A stretch of DNA of 7,786 bases from an uncultured Ruminococcus sp. (lineage in GTDB: Bacteria; Bacillota; Clostridia; Oscillospirales; Ruminococcaceae). The notes under the pieces are model-generated. The model did no database searches. It worked only from the letters and a program-made list of their open reading frames with translations, and was not told the DNA's origin. Positions 1 to 5,910 of the stretch are shown here, one piece after another; position 1 is the stretch's first letter; each line of letters begins with the position of its first letter. The stretch lies in the NCBI GenBank assembly GCA_902783235.1, contig CACZQG010000210.1, forward strand, positions 1-7,786. The letters run 5' to 3'. The translations under genes were made by a program, and so were the position numbers.

Positions 1-27
1 AGCCCGGCAAGGCACGCCGGGCTTTTT
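1..27 (+). terminator. Intrinsic terminator at left edge
   Basis: A perfect 8-bp GC-rich stem (AGCCCGGC at 1-8 with GCCGGGCT at 16-23, 7-nt loop) runs straight into TTTT. This is a classic plus-strand Rho-independent terminator. The left arm may extend beyond the window. It presumably ends a plus-strand gene lying to the left. Confidence 0.8.
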
Positions 28-34
28 AGTTCCG

Positions 35-81
35 GTAAGGGCAGCTCTGACAGTGCCGTCAGCTTTTGGAGCTGCCCTTAC
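35..81. repeat. Long perfect inverted repeat, 13-bp arms
   Basis: GTAAGGGCAGCTC (35-47) is perfectly complementary to GAGCTGCCCTTAC (69-81). The 21-nt loop holds a second short stem, TGAC (48-51) with GTCA (58-61). Neither strand has a T-tract after the stem, so it is not by itself an intrinsic terminator. It lies between two plus-strand terminators and could be a transcript-end stabilising hairpin, part of a small structured RNA or a mobile-element remnant. No promoter is visible between it and the first terminator. Confidence 0.6.
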
Positions 82-88
82 TATACTG

Positions 89-118
89 AAAACTGCCATA
101 TGCTGTATGGCAGTTTTT
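89..118 (+). terminator. Intrinsic terminator, possibly bidirectional
   Basis: A perfect 12-bp stem (AAAACTGCCATA at 89-100 with TATGGCAGTTTT at 106-117) closes a 5-nt loop and ends in TTTTT. The A-run on the left arm gives a T-run on the minus strand too, so it may work in both directions. It is the third hairpin in about 120 bp. Confidence 0.75.
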
Positions 119-184
119 CACCAGCGCTTTTTATAATCCGGTGAGGAATAAAGTAAATGCACCCATAGCCGGCAAAACCTATGC

Positions 185-220
185 AACAAAACCCCCGACC
201 CATTTCACGGGTCGGGGGTT
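185..220 (-). terminator. Minus-strand intrinsic terminator, likely end of the 426-2762 transcript
   Basis: A perfect 12-bp, very GC-rich stem joins AACCCCCGACCC (190-201) and GGGTCGGGGGTT (209-220) around a 7-nt loop. Read on the minus strand, the stem ends in TTTTGTTG; on the plus strand only two T follow. It lies about 206 bp beyond the stop codon of the minus-strand gene. If it is that gene's terminator, the direct repeats at 244-382 lie in its 3' untranslated region. Confidence 0.7.
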
Positions 221-243
221 GAGCGTTTCCATCAAATATAATA

Positions 244-382
244 CCTGTTTACGCATAAAAGCCGCTCTTCGTGCTCACCACTGCCTTACGCATAAGAGTA
301 TGAGCGAAACATGATCCTGATTACGCTTTATAGCGGCTCTTCGAGCTCACCACTGCCTTACGCATAAGAGTATGAGCGAAAC
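244..382. repeat. Two-copy direct repeat, 67-nt unit, 72-bp period
   Basis: Positions 244-310 and 316-382 match at 61 of 67 positions with no gaps; the right-hand 50 nt of each (261-310 and 333-382) match at 48 of 50. A shorter motif, TTACGCATAA, occurs at 249, 286 and 358, with a degenerate TTACGCTTTATA at 321. The array can therefore also be read as four units of 35-37 nt in an alternating pattern. No open frame runs through it. It lies between the stop of the large minus-strand gene and its probable terminator. Two copies are too few, and the pattern is wrong, for CRISPR. Confidence 0.85.
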
Positions 383-398
383 TAAAAGTCTTTGCTAA

Positions 399-414
399 GC
401 TTTCTTCAGAAAGC
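399..414 (-). terminator. Weak hairpin just after the minus-strand stop codon
   Basis: GCTTTCT (399-405) pairs with AGAAAGC (408-414), a 7-bp stem or 6 bp with a TTCA tetraloop. It is 12 nt past the stop codon at 426. On the minus strand it is followed by mixed sequence and only later by TTTT, so it is a poor terminator and could instead protect the 3' end or be incidental. Confidence 0.3.
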
Positions 415-425
415 GTCCATATTAT

Positions 426-2762
426 TTATTTTTGTTTAGTCTTTTTAGTTTTCATATTCTTTTTAGTCGTAGTCACCTTTGGCTGGTTCTTCTTTGCTTC
501 CGCTGCCTTACTTGCATTACGCTGTTTCAGATAGTCAGCGCTCTTTTTAAGGTATTTTTGGTAGACCTGTCCGCCGCCTCCTATAACAGCAAGATTTGCC
601 AGTTCCTTGATCTTCTTGGGATCATCCTTGTTGGGGATTACCATATTATAAACCTCGGGTACGCATTTGTTTTGGGTCTTATTATTAAGTATCGTCTGGG
701 CAAGCTTATCGGTATAATCTCTGCGTGCTGCATTATCCAGCGGACGCTTGGGGTTGAATGCTCTTCTTACCTCACACTGCTGGACAAAGATCTTATCATC
801 CTCACTTATGGGCATATTAAGACGCTTCATCTCTTCTGTCACTTTATGCACCAGTTCCAGTGCGCCGCCGAAACGCTTCTGACCTGCCGTTGAGCCCGGT
901 GTCCAGTCTGCTTTCTTTTCAGTTTGCTCGTTTTTGTCGTATTTAAGCTTAGCCTTCACATATCCCTTTGCAGCTGACAATGCACGTTCAAGAGCAGCCT
1001 TTTTCTTATCAAGGCTGTAGTCGGGTGAATTGGGGTTGCTATCGGTTTTCAGGTCCTCATAAGCTGTTACAAGAGTGCTGTGTGCGGCGGTGCTTCCGCC
1101 TATCAGACGTTTTTCCTTGATGCCACGGCAGAATATCAGGGATGTAGAGAATTCGGCATCGGGATTATTTTGCTGTGCAGCCGGCTGGTCAAGTATCAGG
1201 TTGTTATGACCGCTTTCTGCTAATTCGGCATTGTTGATCGCCTGAATATCGTTTATGTTGTTTATGTTGTTTATGTTGTTGCTGTTGGTATTTATGGTGT
1301 TGTTATCGTTGCTATTGGTGTTTATGGTGCTTTTATTGGTATTTTTGTTTTTATTCTTTTTTTCTTCGGCTTGTATTGGCTTATTTGGTTTTATTGCCGC
1401 TTTCATCTTTTTGATGTCATTATCAAGCCCATTATATATCTCATCACTGATATTATTGAACTCGTCCGGCTTGGCAAACAGCTTTTTTAGCTTATCGGTA
1501 TCCTTTTTACGAGATTCTTTCTTTTTCTGCTTTATTACCGAATCATTTTCCTCAAATTTGTTGTAATACTGTTCCTCCAGTTCTCTTTTTTCCTTTAGCT
1601 TGTTCACTATTGTGGCGAGCTTGTTATTACTTAAAAGCTTCAATGCAGGCAGCTGATTTGCAAAGAGATCATACTTTTCGGCAGCAGCAATAGGGTCAGT
1701 TTCTATCAGCTCGTTCTTTTCCTTTTCAAGCCTTGCTTTTTCAAGTCTTCTTTCTTCCTTGATTTTTTCGATCTTATCAGTAAGATCATTGATCTGATAT
1801 CTGCATATGTCATAAGTATCATTGAGATTAATGTGATATTGTTTCGGATTGATAAGGAGATTTTTTAATGCTTCATTATCCTTTTCAAGAGATTCTTTCT
1901 TTTTATCTTCTCTTACCTTTTCATCCGGTTCGGTTAATTGTAAATAGCTCTCCTCCAGCTTTCTTCTTTGCTTGAAGGCATCAACTACTTTACGGAGTAT
2001 ATTCAGATAATCGTTCTCATCATAAATCTGAGCAATCTCTTTATGAAGGGTCAGATTAAAAACGCCAAGCTTTTTTGCTGTCTCTACAGGGTCTTTCTTT
2101 ACACCCTCAGTAATTTTCTTTTCGTATTCCTCTTGTGCCCTTCTCTTCTCTTCTTCTTCCTTCCTTTCCTCTTCTTCCTGTTTCTTTCTCTCCTCTTCTT
2201 CCTTCTTTCTCTTCTCTTCTTCCTTCTTTCTCTTCTCTTCTTCCTTCTTTCTCTCCTCTTCTTCTTTCTTTTTCCTCTGCTTTTCAAGCTCCTTTTCTTC
2301 CTGCTCATCTAATTCCTTGGGTCTGGTGTATTTTTCCTCCATCTCCTTAGCCTTGCAGTCCAATTCTATTACTCTTTCGAGACCATGTGCGACCATAAAG
2401 AAATCAGACTTGAAACTATCGCCGTATATCTCAACGCCTGCATCTATGACCGGCTTTATGTTACCGCCCTCTGCAAGCTTTGCATAGGCTTTTTTTAAAT
2501 CATTGTTGTAATCATCAAATTCATCCGAATCCAAGACACATTGATCGGCTCTGTAGCTATAAAGATCATCAAACACTATTTTTATGTCATTTAGAGCCTC
2601 AGAAATCTCATATTCTTTTGTTCCTTTTTCATAGCCCTTGAACTTTTCAATTACCTTGGGTAATTTACTAACCATATCTTGTATTGTATTCACTTCACCA
2701 TTGGTCAGTCCATCACCATTGTTCTCACGTTCGATCCATTCATCTAAGCTAATACCCGGCAT
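426..2762 (-). CDS. Coiled-coil / single-alpha-helix protein with duplicated module, function unknown
   Basis: This encodes 778 residues. I start at ATG 2762, not the in-frame TTG at 2783, because GGAGG (2775-2771) lies 8 nt before the ATG. I do not recognise the family. There is no signal peptide or membrane segment, so it is probably cytoplasmic. Order: N-terminal acidic helical region (about 1-145); a nearly pure Glu/Lys/Arg stretch (about 147-217) made of heptads such as RKKEEEK, typical of a single-alpha-helix (ER/K) rod; a module at about 224-336 repeated at 356-457 (both begin DP and share KKKES-x2-KD and LEE-x-Y); an Asn-rich low-complexity linker (about 469-511); a C-terminal helical region (about 538-749) with a YVKAK...GQKR segment; and a Lys/Thr tail (750-778). 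A scaffold, or a spacer between two end domains, fits the shape but is inference. The gene lies 186 bp downstream of a dockerin gene on the same strand and may have its own promoter. Confidence 0.85.
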   Translation of the reverse strand: MPGISLDEWIERENNGDGLTNGEVNTIQDMVSKLPKVIEKFKGYEKGTKEYEISEALNDIKIVFDDLYSYRADQCVLDSDEFDDYNNDLKKAYAKLAEGGNIKPVIDAGVEIYGDSFKSDFFMVAHGLERVIELDCKAKEMEEKYTRPKELDEQEEKELEKQRKKKEEEERKKEEEKRKKEEEKRKKEEEERKKQEEEERKEEEEKRRAQEEYEKKITEGVKKDPVETAKKLGVFNLTLHKEIAQIYDENDYLNILRKVVDAFKQRRKLEESYLQLTEPDEKVREDKKKESLEKDNEALKNLLINPKQYHINLNDTYDICRYQINDLTDKIEKIKEERRLEKARLEKEKNELIETDPIAAAEKYDLFANQLPALKLLSNNKLATIVNKLKEKRELEEQYYNKFEENDSVIKQKKKESRKKDTDKLKKLFAKPDEFNNISDEIYNGLDNDIKKMKAAIKPNKPIQAEEKKNKNKNTNKSTINTNSNDNNTINTNSNNINNINNINDIQAINNAELAESGHNNLILDQPAAQQNNPDAEFSTSLIFCRGIKEKRLIGGSTAAHSTLVTAYEDLKTDSNPNSPDYSLDKKKAALERALSAAKGYVKAKLKYDKNEQTEKKADWTPGSTAGQKRFGGALELVHKVTEEMKRLNMPISEDDKIFVQQCEVRRAFNPKRPLDNAARRDYTDKLAQTILNNKTQNKCVPEVYNMVIPNKDDPKKIKELANLAVIGGGGQVYQKYLKKSADYLKQRNASKAAEAKKNQPKVTTTKKNMKTKKTKQK
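1252..1278 (-). repeat. 9-bp microsatellite encoding Asn-Asn-Ile
   Basis: Three perfect tandem copies of TTTATGTTG on the plus strand encode NNI-NNI-NNI within the Asn-rich linker of the large minus-strand protein. The neighbouring 1290-1345 is a degenerate continuation coding for two TINTNSN units. Gain or loss of 9-bp units would keep the reading frame, so linker length could vary between strains. Confidence 0.8.
2180..2263 (-). repeat. Four tandem 21-bp repeats encoding charged heptads
   Basis: The units at 2201-2221 and 2222-2242 are identical. 2243-2263 differs by one base, and 2180-2200 differs from that copy in its first two. Each unit encodes one seven-residue step (such as RKKEEEK) of the E/K/R helix in the 426-2762 protein. 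The pyrimidine-rich plus strand over about 2133-2315 is simply the complement of this. Unit gain or loss would change rod length in frame. Confidence 0.85.
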
Positions 2763-2948
2763 AATAATTTCCTCCGTTTTCAAGCATTAAAATTTTGTTT
2801 GTTTTACGGCTTTCCTGCCGCTTTCATTAGTAATACCCATGAAAGGGGTAAAGGGTTGCATAAATTTTGAATATTTTTAAAAAAATTCTGCGTGGGTGTG
2901 AATGTGCCGGAAATACCCGACCCATTCACTGTAAAGCAGATATTTTGA
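2763..2948. other. Intergenic region between the two large minus-strand genes
   Basis: On the minus strand it holds a candidate 3' hairpin of the dockerin gene (2929-2898), then an A/T palindrome (2869-2888, one mismatch), then the leader of the 426-2762 gene. That leader includes a small CGGC/GCCG hairpin (2807-2820) and a strong ribosome binding site, GGAGG at 2775-2771. I could not pick a -35/-10 pair with good spacing. A TATTACTAAT segment near 2829-2838 is the best -10-like sequence. Whether the downstream gene has its own promoter or is read through stays open. Confidence 0.4.
2898..2929 (-). terminator. Candidate 3' hairpin of the dockerin gene
   Basis: GTGAATG (2898-2904) pairs with CATTCAC (2923-2929). 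Inner pairs at 2906/2921 and 2908-2910/2917-2919 continue the stem, broken by two single mismatches. On the minus strand, 7 T follow about 10 nt later, further than in a standard intrinsic terminator. It starts 20 nt past the dockerin gene stop. Partial termination or 3'-end protection is plausible. Confidence 0.4.
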
Positions 2949-5534
2949 TTATTTTGGTATCAGATCGGTGAGCCTGATCTTTCCCAGGTTGAATTCAATG
3001 AGCCTGGAAAGATCAATGCTGTTGATCTTCTTATCACCGTTTACATCGGAAGACAGCTTTGCCCGTTCTGCCGAACCGGGAACGTCGCTGCCCAGCGGGT
3101 ACAATTGTGAGTTGAGCAGATACTTGGCAAGTGTGGTGACATCGGCAAGATCCACATTGCCGTTCAGATCCGAATCCCCGTACACTATATCCTTTATATC
3201 GGAAGTGGTCGTGGGGGCAGAAGTGGTTACGGGGGCTGTTGATGAAGAAGCTGTAGTGGACAGCGTGGTACTGCTTGTGGTCATTGCCGTATCTGAGGTG
3301 ATCTTTGAGGTGGTGATGTCCGATGCCTTATTTGTGACTGTTGTGGTAACGGCAGTGCTTGCTTTATCTGAAAGGGTAGTTGAAGCTGTGGTGGAGGTGG
3401 TGACAGTGGTAACAACAGGGGCGGCAGTAGTTGTAGTAACAGGTGCCTGTTCAAATATCACCTTTACGGTAACAGTTTCTTCTCCGCAGGTGAGTATAAC
3501 GCTTTTTTCGCTGCTGTATATGGGACCGCTTCTGGAGGGTATCTCCCATTCCTTGAAGATATAGCCCTCAGCAGGCTCGGCGGTCAGCCTGAATGCACCT
3601 GTTCCGTAGGAGCTTACTGCATTGGCAGTTCCTTTTCCCTGAATGTCAAATATCACCTTGTATTCCATGGGGACAAATACAGCTTTTATCTCCGTATCGG
3701 AATCTGCAAAGGTAAATGTGGTGTCGGCACTGGCTTTGTCTTTGATGGAAGCATTGCCGGAGACTACCTGCCATTCCTTGAACTTATATCCCTTTTCGGG
3801 GACAGCGATTATTTCGATCTCGGTATTCTTTCTTCCCGATGATGCCCCTGAGCGGACACTGCCGTTTCCTTGTGTGGTAAAGGAAGCCTTATAGGGATTG
3901 GGTGCGAATATTGCTTTCACATTAACGTTTGTTTTGGGAAGTGCAAAGCTTATATCGGGGTGTTCATCGGTGACTGCTTCCGTCATACCCTCGGCTGTCA
4001 GTTCATATCTTACAAAGTAGTATCCGGTATCGGGTATGGCATGAAGAGCTATCTCATCCCCCTCATTGCCATATGCAGGCTCTGCGTATGCGCTGCCTCC
4101 CTTTTCGGGATCCACCTTTACCCGGTAACTGCCGTCGGGGATCCTGCTGAAAACAGCCTTGACCTCAGCGTCCTCCTCACCCATTGTAAGGGTGGTGACG
4201 GAGCTTTCCGCAGCTGTAAGCTTTGGGCTGCCTGAAACTATCTGCCATTCTCTGAAAACATATCCTTCATTGGGAATGGCGGTTATGGTTCCCTGTGAGC
4301 CTTCCGACAGGGTCGTCTCAGCGGATGAAACACTGCCGTTTCCGTCAGAGGTAAGCAGGAGAGTATGTGATGCCTTTGTTTTTTCCTTAACAGTGTATTT
4401 TGCGGTAATAGTTTTTGTAAGGATCCTTTCGCCCTTTTCGTTTTCAAAGCCTACTGTCAGCTGCTCCTCATATGAACCGGGCTTGCGTCCCGACACAGGC
4501 TCCACGGTAAAGGTAATGGGAGAGCCGCTGCGCAATACTGCGTTCTCGTAGTAATTCTTGCCATCGCATATAAGCTGTCCCACATTAAAATAGCTTGACT
4601 CGGGACGGAATACAACTGCGCTGTGGGAAGCCTCTGTATCCTTTATGGTAACGGTTTTGGGAGTGACGGAGGAATAGCCTTCCGTAAGTGTTCCGAAGTC
4701 CAGGAGTGTGGGTGTCAGCTCTATAGTATCGGAATAGGGAGGGGTTATCCTGCGTGATATATCCATAGTGATAACCGATGAACTGCCGCTGCTGTCTTTA
4801 AGAGTGAATTTCAGCTCACCTGTGTAGGTCTTTCCGTCATATGTCATACCTGCCTTGGGTATCACCCTGAATTTGATGCTGCCCCCTGCCGGTATGCTAA
4901 GCTCCGGGACAGCAGGCTGAATAGTGAAGCCGTCAGCATTTGACGAATAATCCGCAACTTTTATTATCTCTCCGCTTGTATTGCTCAGGGTAACGGTTTT
5001 AGCATATGCCTCCGGATCGTATCCTTCCGGAAGAACGAATTCCAGCGGTTCTGAGGAAGCGGATATTTTGGTACCGTCATTTTCCAGTACCATAGTAACG
5101 GGATATTTTATGGTGCCGTATGTACTGCCGCAGAAAAACTCCAGTGAAAGTGTTTCGGTATAGCTGGCAGGGGTAAGCCCGGATAAGGGCTTGACAGAAA
5201 AGGTAAACGAATCTCCCGGATCCAGTACAATGTTTTGGTTTTCAGAAAGACCTTCCAGACTGAAATCAGGCATTGATGACAGGTTCTTGGCTTCAAACAG
5301 GAGCTTCTGATCCTTGTTGTTGGTGATGGTAACATTTACACGCTTGTCAGTATAGCTTCCCAGAGGGAGCTTTCCGAAGTCGAATCTTTCGGGGGTTATA
5401 CTGATGTTGTCAAACAGTGTGGTTTCCGCAGATACAGACATTTCACCTGCTCTATCTGCGTTAAACGGGAAGGTGCCCGTTAATGGTGACAGTATCATTG
5501 CGATACTCAGTGCTAAACTTGCTGCTTTTTTCAT
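2949..5534 (-). CDS. Secreted dockerin protein with Ig/ASH-like and InlB B-repeat-like domains
   Basis: This encodes 861 residues. ATG 5534 is preceded by GAGGAG at 5550-5545 with a 10-nt spacer. Residues 1-36 are a Sec signal peptide (MKKAASLALS..., likely cleavage after SVSA). Next come three beta-sandwich domains of the Ig/ASH (HYDIN-like) kind at about 40-151, 155-262 and 268-384; the first and third open with an I-x-L/I-TP-x4-DFG segment. Four InlB B-repeat-like domains follow (387-463, 469-544, 547-621, 623-695), each with a GY-x-F/Y core, FREW or FKEW in three of them, and a KAVF/KVIF-type ending. A Thr/Ser linker (about 697-779) leads to a type I dockerin (about 783-857) with two calcium loops: D787, D789, N791, D795, D798 and D830, N832, D834, N838, D841. 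No catalytic domain is seen. By family knowledge the dockerin binds a cohesin on a scaffoldin or the cell surface. The rest probably serves adhesion or spacing, which is inference. Confidence 0.93.
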   Translation of the reverse strand: MKKAASLALSIAMILSPLTGTFPFNADRAGEMSVSAETTLFDNISITPERFDFGKLPLGSYTDKRVNVTITNNKDQKLLFEAKNLSSMPDFSLEGLSENQNIVLDPGDSFTFSVKPLSGLTPASYTETLSLEFFCGSTYGTIKYPVTMVLENDGTKISASSEPLEFVLPEGYDPEAYAKTVTLSNTSGEIIKVADYSSNADGFTIQPAVPELSIPAGGSIKFRVIPKAGMTYDGKTYTGELKFTLKDSSGSSSVITMDISRRITPPYSDTIELTPTLLDFGTLTEGYSSVTPKTVTIKDTEASHSAVVFRPESSYFNVGQLICDGKNYYENAVLRSGSPITFTVEPVSGRKPGSYEEQLTVGFENEKGERILTKTITAKYTVKEKTKASHTLLLTSDGNGSVSSAETTLSEGSQGTITAIPNEGYVFREWQIVSGSPKLTAAESSVTTLTMGEEDAEVKAVFSRIPDGSYRVKVDPEKGGSAYAEPAYGNEGDEIALHAIPDTGYYFVRYELTAEGMTEAVTDEHPDISFALPKTNVNVKAIFAPNPYKASFTTQGNGSVRSGASSGRKNTEIEIIAVPEKGYKFKEWQVVSGNASIKDKASADTTFTFADSDTEIKAVFVPMEYKVIFDIQGKGTANAVSSYGTGAFRLTAEPAEGYIFKEWEIPSRSGPIYSSEKSVILTCGEETVTVKVIFEQAPVTTTTAAPVVTTVTTSTTASTTLSDKASTAVTTTVTNKASDITTSKITSDTAMTTSSTTLSTTASSSTAPVTTSAPTTTSDIKDIVYGDSDLNGNVDLADVTTLAKYLLNSQLYPLGSDVPGSAERAKLSSDVNGDKKINSIDLSRLIEFNLGKIRLTDLIPK

Positions 5535-5544
5535 TTAAATGATT

Positions 5545-5576
5545 CTCCTCTCATATATCTGTAATAATACAGATAT
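5545..5576 (-). promoter_or_regulatory. RBS and adjacent hairpin in the dockerin-gene leader
   Basis: GAGGAG (5550-5545) is the ribosome binding site for ATG 5534. Immediately upstream in the mRNA lies a perfect 9-bp A/T-rich hairpin, ATATCTGTA (5555-5563) with TACAGATAT (5568-5576) and a 4-nt loop, ending 4 nt before the site. It could affect ribosome access or RNA stability; there is no direct evidence for either. Confidence 0.55.
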
Positions 5577-5655
5577 GTATCATTGATCTAAGACAATATC
5601 GCACAGCCTGCGGCGGTGATCCTGCGAAGCTGTAAGGCAATCTTTGTACAGTATA

Positions 5656-5684
5656 AGTATACCATATTTAGGGTAGGAATGCAA
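5656..5684 (-). promoter_or_regulatory. Sigma-A type promoter for the dockerin gene
   Basis: Reading the minus strand, TTGCAT (5684-5679) and TATACT (5661-5656) are separated by exactly 17 nt. Transcription would start near 5649, giving a leader of about 115 nt before ATG 5534. The leader holds a 5-bp closing stem (5603-5607 with 5629-5633), two CGCAGG copies and the RBS-proximal hairpin. Confidence 0.75.
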
Positions 5685-5705
5685 GGGAAGATGCATGATC
5701 CTCAC

Positions 5706-5751
5706 TTTTTCCGGTTTTTGTTGAGCTACAATTCAACAAAAACTGAAAAAA
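5706..5751. repeat. Large inverted repeat upstream of the STAS promoter
   Basis: GTTTTTGTTGA (5714-5724) is perfectly complementary to TCAACAAAAAC (5733-5743) across an 8-nt centre. Pairing continues outward to 5706/5751 with one G-T pair and one mismatch. The T-run is in the 5' arm on each strand rather than after the 3' arm, so it does not look like a terminator. The right end is 4 nt upstream of the plus-strand -35 box. Position and symmetry suggest a regulator binding site with TTGTTGA-N8-TCAACAA as its core. Confidence 0.6.
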
Positions 5752-5755
5752 GCAC

Positions 5756-5784
5756 TTGACTTATTATGTGTAATATGATATAAT
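5756..5784 (+). promoter_or_regulatory. Near-consensus sigma-A promoter for the STAS gene
   Basis: TTGACT (5756-5761) and a perfect TATAAT (5779-5784) are separated by 17 nt. Transcription would start near 5791, about 130 nt before the chosen STAS start. It diverges from the dockerin-gene promoter, with the inverted repeat at 5706-5751 between them. Confidence 0.88.
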
Positions 5785-5803
5785 ATATATATCAATTAAT
5801 TTT

Positions 5804-5881
5804 ATGTGAAACCAGGATATACAGTGAGTATTTGAGGCTGCTGTATATTTAAGGCAACAGTTTCATGGGGATGATGCTGTT
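5804..5881 (+). promoter_or_regulatory. Structured 5' leader of the STAS mRNA, with alternative folds
   Basis: The leader can form a long-range stem (TGAAAC 5807-5812 with GTTTCA 5860-5865, extended by wobble pairs) enclosing a perfect 8-bp stem (ATATACAG 5817-5824 with CTGTATAT 5841-5848). A competing hairpin (AACAG 5856-5860 with CTGTT 5877-5881, plus CAT/ATG inside) shares bases with the first stem, so the two exclude each other. That layout resembles a switching leader. I could not match it to a riboswitch class I know. Confidence 0.4.
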
Positions 5882-5902
5882 TATTTATAAACTTTTATGC
5901 AC

Positions 5903-5910
5903 AGAAAGGA
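5903..5910 (+). promoter_or_regulatory. Ribosome binding site that decides the STAS start
   Basis: AGAAAGGA lies 10 nt before ATG 5921. The in-frame ATG at 5897 is upstream of this site and has only A/T-rich sequence before it, so 5921 is the better start. Confidence 0.65.

Noticed and set aside
244..382. Possible CRISPR array
   Set aside because: There are only two copies of a 67-nt unit, or four alternating 35-37-nt units without unique spacers, and no cas genes. It fits a direct duplication better.
1968..2312. Plus-strand open frame with a long Leu/Phe-rich hydrophobic run resembling a membrane protein
   Set aside because: It is the complement of the E/K/R heptad repeats on the minus strand; the hydrophobicity follows from reading GAA/AAG codons backwards, and no ribosome binding site or promoter supports it.
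2660..2762. EF-hand or dockerin-like calcium loop (ENNGDGLTNGEV) near the start of the 426-2762 protein
   Set aside because: The last coordinating position is Val instead of Asp/Glu, position 1 is Glu, and there is no partner loop or export signal. It is probably chance.
2968..3564. Plus-strand Val/Ser-rich open frame of 198 codons
   Set aside because: It is antisense to the Thr-rich linker and dockerin, whose motifs and calcium loops are unmistakable on the minus strand.
5706..5751. Intrinsic terminator at the inverted repeat between divergent promoters
   Set aside because: On both strands the T-run is in the 5' arm, with no U-tract after the 3' arm, and no gene ends here.
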